From NCBI GenBank assembly GCA_022511355.1, contig JAFLRS010000018.1, forward strand, positions 1 to 19,449: a DNA stretch of 19,449 nucleotides, written 5' to 3'. Positions 15,081 through 19,449 of the stretch are shown in pieces. Position 1 is the first letter of the stretch, and every line of letters begins with the position of its first letter. Under the pieces are notes generated by a model that ran no database searches, was not told the origin of the DNA, and worked only from the letters and a program-made list of their open reading frames with translations. The stretch is from Alistipes sp. (GTDB lineage Bacteria > Bacteroidota > Bacteroidia > Bacteroidales > Rikenellaceae). The position numbers and the translations under genes are program-made.

Positions 15081-15677
15081 TTAATCGCGAGGTTTACACT
15101 CTATAAGCAGATAACCGCCCGACAACCGCTCCGCAATCGTGACATCGGTGCCCTGACAGGCCGAAGTCAGCGAAGCCGCATTCCGCTCCGAAACCGTCGC
15201 CAGCATCCTCAATCCGGCACGAGAACAGATTCGCGCCGAAAGCGACCACATCGCACGACCCGCTCCCCGACCCGAACACGACGCATCGGCAAGCAGACCG
15301 TGAAAAGCCTTGCCCGTGAAAAAACAGCGCAGAAAAAGGTATCCCGCCAGAGTGCCATCCGCACGACGGGTCATCTTCATCATGGCGAATGCGGGGTCGG
15401 ACTGCAGCCGGCGCAGAGTTCCGGCATCGAATCGGTGAGGATTGAACCAGACCGTCCGCTCCGCAGGCTGCGAACTCAAAAATGACGACAACTCTTCCGT
15501 CTCCTCCGCCGTCACGGGCGAGAAGGCGAAATCGGCCGTCACGAACTCTGCCGTCGCCGCCGCAACCACGCTCCCGAAACGGGGGTAACGCCATGCGAAC
15601 AGACGGCTGTTCACAGCCTCCACCGCACGCCATATCCACGGAAAACGGTGCTTTATGAATATCAACAGCGAAGTCAT
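15081..15677 (-). CDS. GNAT-family N-acetyltransferase
   Basis: A 198-residue protein with a GNAT fold signature in its second half: a beta strand (LAGYLFLRCFF), then LLADASCSGRGAGRAMW, where SGRGAG (about 135-140) matches the acetyl-CoA pyrophosphate-binding R/Q-x-x-G-x-G/A motif, and a helix. The N-terminal ~50 residues, with a Trp-rich amphipathic stretch (FPWIWRAV), match nothing I recognise and might attach to the membrane. Its start overlaps the preceding glycosyltransferase stop by 4 bp (ATGA) and it sits 8 bp from the PglC-like gene. Acetylating the 4-amino group of the sugar made by the two genes downstream is a reasonable guess, as WecD and PseH are GNAT enzymes of this kind. No direct evidence for the substrate is visible. 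Confidence 0.75.
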   Translation of the reverse strand: MTSLLIFIKHRFPWIWRAVEAVNSRLFAWRYPRFGSVVAAATAEFVTADFAFSPVTAEETEELSSFLSSQPAERTVWFNPHRFDAGTLRRLQSDPAFAMMKMTRRADGTLAGYLFLRCFFTGKAFHGLLADASCSGRGAGRAMWSLSARICSRAGLRMLATVSERNAASLTSACQGTDVTIAERLSGGYLLIECKPRD

Positions 15678-16819
15678 ATCGAAATCTCGCGGTAGAACTC
15701 CTTAAGTTTCGCCCGCACGAAGCTCTGCTCCCAACGCTCCGCCACCGCCTTGCGGGCTTCGATTCCCATTGCGGCCGCCCGTCCGCGATTGCCGGCCATA
15801 CGCTTCATGGCTTCGTAAAGAGCTTCGGCATCGCCGGCCGCAATGACGATTCCCGTCTCGCCGTCGCGGATTATCTCGCGCGAACCGTTGATGTCGGTGA
15901 CTATCGAGGGCAGCTCCATCGCCCCTGCCTCGAGAACCGCATTGGGGAAACCCTCGCGGTGACTCGGAAAGACCAAAGCGTCCGCCGCCGCATACCACGG
16001 ACGCACATCGTCCATCCATCGCGCCGTGAAACGAATCGCTTCGTTCGAAGCTATAATCTCCTCTGTTCGGGGCGAAACCGGATCGCCCGACTCCATACAG
16101 CCCGCAAGCAGCAGATGCACATCCGCACCCTCGGACCTCAACCGGCAAAAAGCCTCCGCAAGTTCGTCGATGCCCTTGTCGCGAACCACCCGGCCCGCAT
16201 ACACGAAGACGAAACCTCCGTCGGAGATTCCGAGCGAAGCCCGCAACGCCGACGCCCGCTCCGCAACCTCCGCCGTGCGCGAATAGTACTCCATGTCCAC
16301 TCCGCGAAGATTGCCGTAACCCAGCACGCGGACATTTTTGCGGGTTATTCCATATTTCAGCAGGTCGCCGCGCACCCCCTCGCCCTCGGCGATTACGTGA
16401 GTGGCGCACCTGCAGGTTATGCGGTCGGTCGTCATCAGCAGACGCCTGCGGAATCCGCGCGAAGAGGGAAACATCAACCCCGTAAAGGTGTGAACCCGCA
16501 CGGGAACCCCCGCAATCCGTGCCGCCATCATCGACAGCAGTCCCGCCTTGGGGGTTATGGAGTGTACCATCTGCGGCCGTTCGCGCCGAAACAGACTCAG
16601 AATGCGAAACAGAGCCGCGAGGTCATGAATCGGAGCAATGCCCCGACGCATGGATATTCCGAAGCTCCTTACGCCTTCGCGACGTGCAACCTCTTCGAGT
16701 TCGGGTTCGGGCGAGGAGAGTGCCGCGACCTCGTATTCGTCCGAGAGTTCGCGCAGCAATCCCCGAAAAAAGAGCGACAGCGAAACCGGAACCGTCGAGG
16801 CAAGAATGATTTTACGCAT
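15674..16819 (-). CDS. GT4-family glycosyltransferase (PglA-like)
   Basis: A 381-residue GT-B glycosyltransferase. The N-terminal acceptor domain has HSITPKAGLLSMMAARIAGVP followed by HTFTGLMFPSSRG, and the C-terminal donor domain has FVYAGRVVRDKGIDEL and the retaining GT4 signature E289-x7-E297 (REGFPNAVLEAGAMELP). It is cytoplasmic or peripheral on the inner membrane, adding a sugar to a lipid-linked acceptor. The motifs and the nearby PglC-like enzyme fit a PglA-like role of adding the second sugar, but donor and linkage cannot be read. Its ATG is 1 bp after the DUF5683 gene stop and its stop overlaps the GNAT start, so the whole stretch looks translationally coupled. Confidence 0.92.
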   Translation of the reverse strand: MRKIILASTVPVSLSLFFRGLLRELSDEYEVAALSSPEPELEEVARREGVRSFGISMRRGIAPIHDLAALFRILSLFRRERPQMVHSITPKAGLLSMMAARIAGVPVRVHTFTGLMFPSSRGFRRRLLMTTDRITCRCATHVIAEGEGVRGDLLKYGITRKNVRVLGYGNLRGVDMEYYSRTAEVAERASALRASLGISDGGFVFVYAGRVVRDKGIDELAEAFCRLRSEGADVHLLLAGCMESGDPVSPRTEEIIASNEAIRFTARWMDDVRPWYAAADALVFPSHREGFPNAVLEAGAMELPSIVTDINGSREIIRDGETGIVIAAGDAEALYEAMKRMAGNRGRAAAMGIEARKAVAERWEQSFVRAKLKEFYREISI

Positions 16820-16820
16820 A

Positions 16821-17693
16821 TCAGAATCTCACCGACATACCCGCACCCGCAGCTCCGTCATCGGTTATCACGGGCGCGAATGCCAATTCGGCGGCAGGAG
16901 CCCCGCCGCGACTGATGACTACTCTGCGTGCGCCCTTGGCCACGGCAGCGTCGATAAGGTTGTAGATGTACAGACCGCCCGCCAGAATAAGACAGGTGTT
17001 GCGCATACTGCGGAACGTGGCGGCGTTGCTGCGGAAACTGTCGGCGGCACCGGGGTTCTCGCGCGCAAGGCGATTGTAATGCGCAGTCTCGAGAGCCGAA
17101 TAGACCGTACCGCCTATAAGCACCGCTTCCACGCCCAGAATGGCATAACCTTTCCCCTTCTGACCTTTGTGAATCTGACCCAAACCCGGAATCAGCGACA
17201 TGAACAACGGCTTCACTCCATATCGTTCCGTCAGGCTGAAGTTGTCGAATGCGGCTCCCGCATCAGGCTCCGAAACCGCATAGAGCTGATAAAATTCGAA
17301 ACCCCATTTGGTGACATCATCGTCGATGCGCGCCCAGTCATCCACCAACCGCGCAAAAACTTCCGCCGGCTTGCCTGCTCCGTCGAGAAAAGATATGCGA
17401 AAAACAGACCCTCCTTCTGCGGCCACACTGTCCAGCAGCATTCCGCCCGTACCCACTCCGTAACGGACAGCCAACGCCTCCTTCAGCGGCTCGAAACGCT
17501 CCGCCTCCAACTGATTGAAATATGTACCCGTAGTCTTGAACGCATGAAAACGGTAGTCGCCGCTCTTGACACGGTTGTTCAACGACCTGACTCCATTCTG
17601 CACCCACAGAGGCTTCGTCTGCGCCGATACCGTCACCGCCATCGGCAGCCATACGGCCGACAACAGCATGATTGCAATCTTCTTCATATTCAT
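16821..17693 (-). CDS. DUF5683-type membrane protein in the glycan operon
   Basis: A 290-residue exported protein of unknown function. The signal peptide (KKIAIMLLSAVWLPMAVTVSA) probably ends near residue 24. Residues about 27-155 form a soluble domain. Residues about 160-255 carry the motif KPLFMSLIPGLGQIHKG followed by two hydrophobic segments (about 183-200 and 232-252), which is the DUF5683 pattern. It is packed between two glycosyltransferase genes with gaps of 9 bp and 1 bp, so co-expression with glycan synthesis is very likely. A part in export, anchoring or scaffolding of the glycan machinery is possible but not shown. The start could be the ATG at 17693 or the second one at 17687 (MNMKK). 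Confidence 0.78.
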   Translation of the reverse strand: MNMKKIAIMLLSAVWLPMAVTVSAQTKPLWVQNGVRSLNNRVKSGDYRFHAFKTTGTYFNQLEAERFEPLKEALAVRYGVGTGGMLLDSVAAEGGSVFRISFLDGAGKPAEVFARLVDDWARIDDDVTKWGFEFYQLYAVSEPDAGAAFDNFSLTERYGVKPLFMSLIPGLGQIHKGQKGKGYAILGVEAVLIGGTVYSALETAHYNRLARENPGAADSFRSNAATFRSMRNTCLILAGGLYIYNLIDAAVAKGARRVVISRGGAPAAELAFAPVITDDGAAGAGMSVRF

Positions 17694-17702
17694 TTTGTCA
17701 TA

Positions 17703-18821
17703 TCATTTATTACGTTTCACAAGTTCCGCATAGATTCGTTCATAACCCTCCACCGTATCCTCGATATCATACTGCAAGGCCCGCTCGCGGCAGCGTGCCG
17801 CCGTCGCCGAACCGAACGCTTCATCTTCGCACACTCTGCGTATAAGTCCGGCCAGCTCTTCATGGTCTTCGTGCCGGAAAAGCAGCCCCGCTCCCCCGAC
17901 GACATCGCGCAGACCCTCCACATCGCTCGCAATGAAAGGACGGCCCGAAGCCATACCCTCGATGCTCGCAAGCGACATCCCCTCGTAATGCGACGAAAGC
18001 ACCACCGTATCCGCCGAAGCCGCTATCGCCGCCGCATCGGTTCTGAAGCCCGCGAAACAGACTCTTTCGGCCACATTCAGCTCTTCGGCCAGACGCTCGC
18101 ACCTTTCGCGGGTGACGCCGTCGCCCGCAAGCAGCAGACGATATTCGGCAGGCAGCAGCTGCATGGCTCTTATCAACGTCGGCTGGTCTTTCTGCTCCCG
18201 AAAAGCCGCTATCATGGCGACTGTACGGCTTCCGTTGCCGGCACTCCCGCGCAATGACGTGTCGGCAGCCGCCTCCGTATACCGCCGGAGGTCGATTCCG
18301 TTGCGCACGACCGATATTTTGCCGTCATCGAATTCAGCGCCCAACAGCCGGATGAGATTGCTCCGCGTCCGGTCGCCCACACAGATTATATGGTCGTATC
18401 GGCGGTACATCCGACGGTCGATGCCTTCGTACCACCGCCAGTTGCGTCGGCGATTGAAGGTGTTGTGTTCGGTGGTAACAAGAATCGGGGCATTTTTGCC
18501 GGCCGCCAAAGCCGTAAACAGCTGACAAGGGGTATTGTGAGTGTGAACGATATCGAAACGTCCGCGGTCGAGATATTTTCCCAGCCGCAACAGATGCAGG
18601 GGATTCCGCATCTGCCCGGTTCCGCATCCCAACGAATGAATCTTTATATTGCGCTGTTCGAGCTGTTCGCGGAACGGAGTCCGTATTCCGTCGAAGACAA
18701 TCAGTTCGACTTCGTGTCCGCGTTCCCGCATCCGCGGCAGCATATCGGCGACCAACCGCTCCGCTCCCCCGAACCGCAACGAAGTGATTATGTGAACTAT
18801 TCTAAATCTGTTGCCCGACAT
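17703..18821 (-). CDS. GT4-family glycosyltransferase
   Basis: A 372-residue GT-B glycosyltransferase. The N-terminus has the common GT4 acceptor motif SLRFGGAERLV (GGAER at 18-22), then IVHTHNTPCQ and TTEHN. The C-terminal domain has AAFREQKDQPTLIRAM and the signature E280-x7-E288 (YEGMSLASIEGMASGRPF). It transfers a sugar from an activated donor to the growing lipid-linked glycan; donor and linkage are unknown. The ATG at 18821 is chosen because the family N-terminus begins there. The frame is open upstream to 18944, but those 41 residues (several Cys, no family likeness) overlap the preceding gene. With this start it overlaps the GT2 gene by 20 bp. Confidence 0.92.
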   Translation of the reverse strand: MSGNRFRIVHIITSLRFGGAERLVADMLPRMRERGHEVELIVFDGIRTPFREQLEQRNIKIHSLGCGTGQMRNPLHLLRLGKYLDRGRFDIVHTHNTPCQLFTALAAGKNAPILVTTEHNTFNRRRNWRWYEGIDRRMYRRYDHIICVGDRTRSNLIRLLGAEFDDGKISVVRNGIDLRRYTEAAADTSLRGSAGNGSRTVAMIAAFREQKDQPTLIRAMQLLPAEYRLLLAGDGVTRERCERLAEELNVAERVCFAGFRTDAAAIAASADTVVLSSHYEGMSLASIEGMASGRPFIASDVEGLRDVVGGAGLLFRHEDHEELAGLIRRVCEDEAFGSATAARCRERALQYDIEDTVEGYERIYAELVKRNK

Positions 18822-19449
18822 GGCGGTTTCTGTACAAAATATAACGATAAAGCAGGTATCCCGGAACAGCGCACACGACGGCAAGCACTTTGTGCGGAGT
18901 CCTCTTAATCCAATCTCTGTCGCCGGCGATAATGGAGCTTGCAATGTAATGAATCATAAGGCGGAGATTGTTTGCGAATGTCGAACGTTTAAGCCCCATC
19001 TCCATAAGCCGCTGCTTCGCGAAACTGCGCGGACTGTCCAGATACTGACGGTATATCGAGGCCGACATACTGTCCGACTGGTTATAATCCACAAAACATA
19101 GATTCTCGTTCAACAACAGCATCGGCAACTCGTCGGCCGCCTGCAGCAACATATATACGGGATTGAAATTCTTCTCGCCCCGAAAACCCTCCATCGGAGC
19201 GAACCGCTTAACTATATCGCTCCTCATCACCTGCTTGCTGTCTCCGCGGTGTATGCCGCGAATGTAGAGGTCCAGAAGATAACATTCGGTCATGCCCTCG
19301 GGGAAATACCCCGCAACAGGCCGTTCGGTGCCGGCATAGAAATCAAGACCGACAATGCCGGCATAACGTTCCGAACCCCTCGCACGCCAACTCCCGACAA
19401 TCAACTCCACGGCATTGTCGGGCATATAGTCGTCGCTGTCGATGCAGAC
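18802..19449 (-). CDS. GT2-family glycosyltransferase, C-terminal part
   Basis: The 5' end lies outside the window; 215 residues are visible. The fragment opens with VCIDSDDYMPDNAVE, the metal-binding DSDD segment of GT-A/GT2 enzymes, which normally lies about 90-100 residues from the start, so roughly a third of the protein is missing. An Asp/Glu-rich acceptor region follows (PMEGFRGEKNFNP), then CFVDYNQSDSMS. The C-terminus has a basic amphipathic stretch and a hydrophobic segment (VLAVVCAVPGYLLYRYIL), suggesting membrane association. It is the most upstream visible gene of the operon and its stop overlaps the GT4 start. Family is clear; the sugar transferred is unknown. Confidence 0.9.
   Translation of the reverse strand, partial: VCIDSDDYMPDNAVELIVGSWRARGSERYAGIVGLDFYAGTERPVAGYFPEGMTECYLLDLYIRGIHRGDSKQVMRSDIVKRFAPMEGFRGEKNFNPVYMLLQAADELPMLLLNENLCFVDYNQSDSMSASIYRQYLDSPRSFAKQRLMEMGLKRSTFANNLRLMIHYIASSIIAGDRDWIKRTPHKVLAVVCAVPGYLLYRYILYRNRHVGQQI

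Noticed and set aside
18822..18944. Upstream in-frame extension of the GT4 gene
   Set aside because: The 41 extra residues do not resemble GT4 N-termini and would overlap the GT2 gene by more than 140 bp; the family start is at 18821.

Overview
The window looks like a chromosomal segment of a GC-rich Bacteroidales gut commensal, most likely Alistipes or a close relative (Rikenellaceae). This is inferred from three things: a SusC/SusD pair with a DUF1735-type lipoprotein, a good match to the Bacteroidota promoter (TTTG, 19 nt, TAnnTTTG), and GC-rich codon use throughout. Every gene I can support lies on the minus strand, so transcription runs from high to low coordinates. Long plus-strand open frames are shadows of these genes. 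I see no tRNA, rRNA, CRISPR array, insertion sequence or phage gene.

Right part (19449 down to 7176): a compact surface-glycan operon. In transcription order it encodes a GT2 glycosyltransferase (5' end outside the window), a GT4 glycosyltransferase, a DUF5683-type membrane protein, a second GT4, a GNAT acetyltransferase, a small PglC-type phosphoglycosyl transferase, a DegT-family sugar aminotransferase, a membrane-bound PglF/CapD-type nucleotide-sugar 4,6-dehydratase, a CpsB/YwqE-type PHP phosphatase, an OmpA-like outer-membrane protein, Gmd and Fcl. Many neighbours overlap by 1-20 bp (ATGA and TGATG junctions). A strong intrinsic terminator at 7115-7155 ends the unit. The dehydratase, aminotransferase and probably the GNAT would build a UDP-4-amino-4,6-dideoxy sugar (bacillosamine or AATGal type). 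The PglC-like enzyme would load it onto undecaprenyl phosphate and the GTs would extend it. Gmd and Fcl would supply GDP-L-fucose. No flippase, polymerase, Wza/Wzc or fucosyltransferase is visible; these may lie beyond the right edge.

Middle (7175 to 6726): a 450-bp AT-rich gap holding the terminator, a well-matched sigma promoter facing the Sus genes, and a leader of about 265 nt with a C9 tract, a hairpin whose wobble pairs favour the minus-strand RNA, and an A-rich stretch before the start codon.

Left part (6725 down to 1): the start of a polysaccharide-utilisation locus. It has SusC (TonB-dependent transporter without an STN domain), SusD (glycan-binding lipoprotein), a surface lipoprotein with two DUF1735-like halves and a C-terminal F5/8 discoidin domain, and the first 47 codons of another lipoprotein. 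The substrate cannot be read from the window because no glycoside hydrolase is included.

Nothing here is a clearly new class of system. The points most worth a second look are the shortened PglF-like dehydratase without its first Rossmann domain, a complete 4-amino-sugar/PglC module in which the only acetyltransferase is a GNAT (with the possibility of a zwitterionic glycan), two envelope proteins (DUF5683 and a divergent OmpA) built into the glycan operon, and the structured susC leader.
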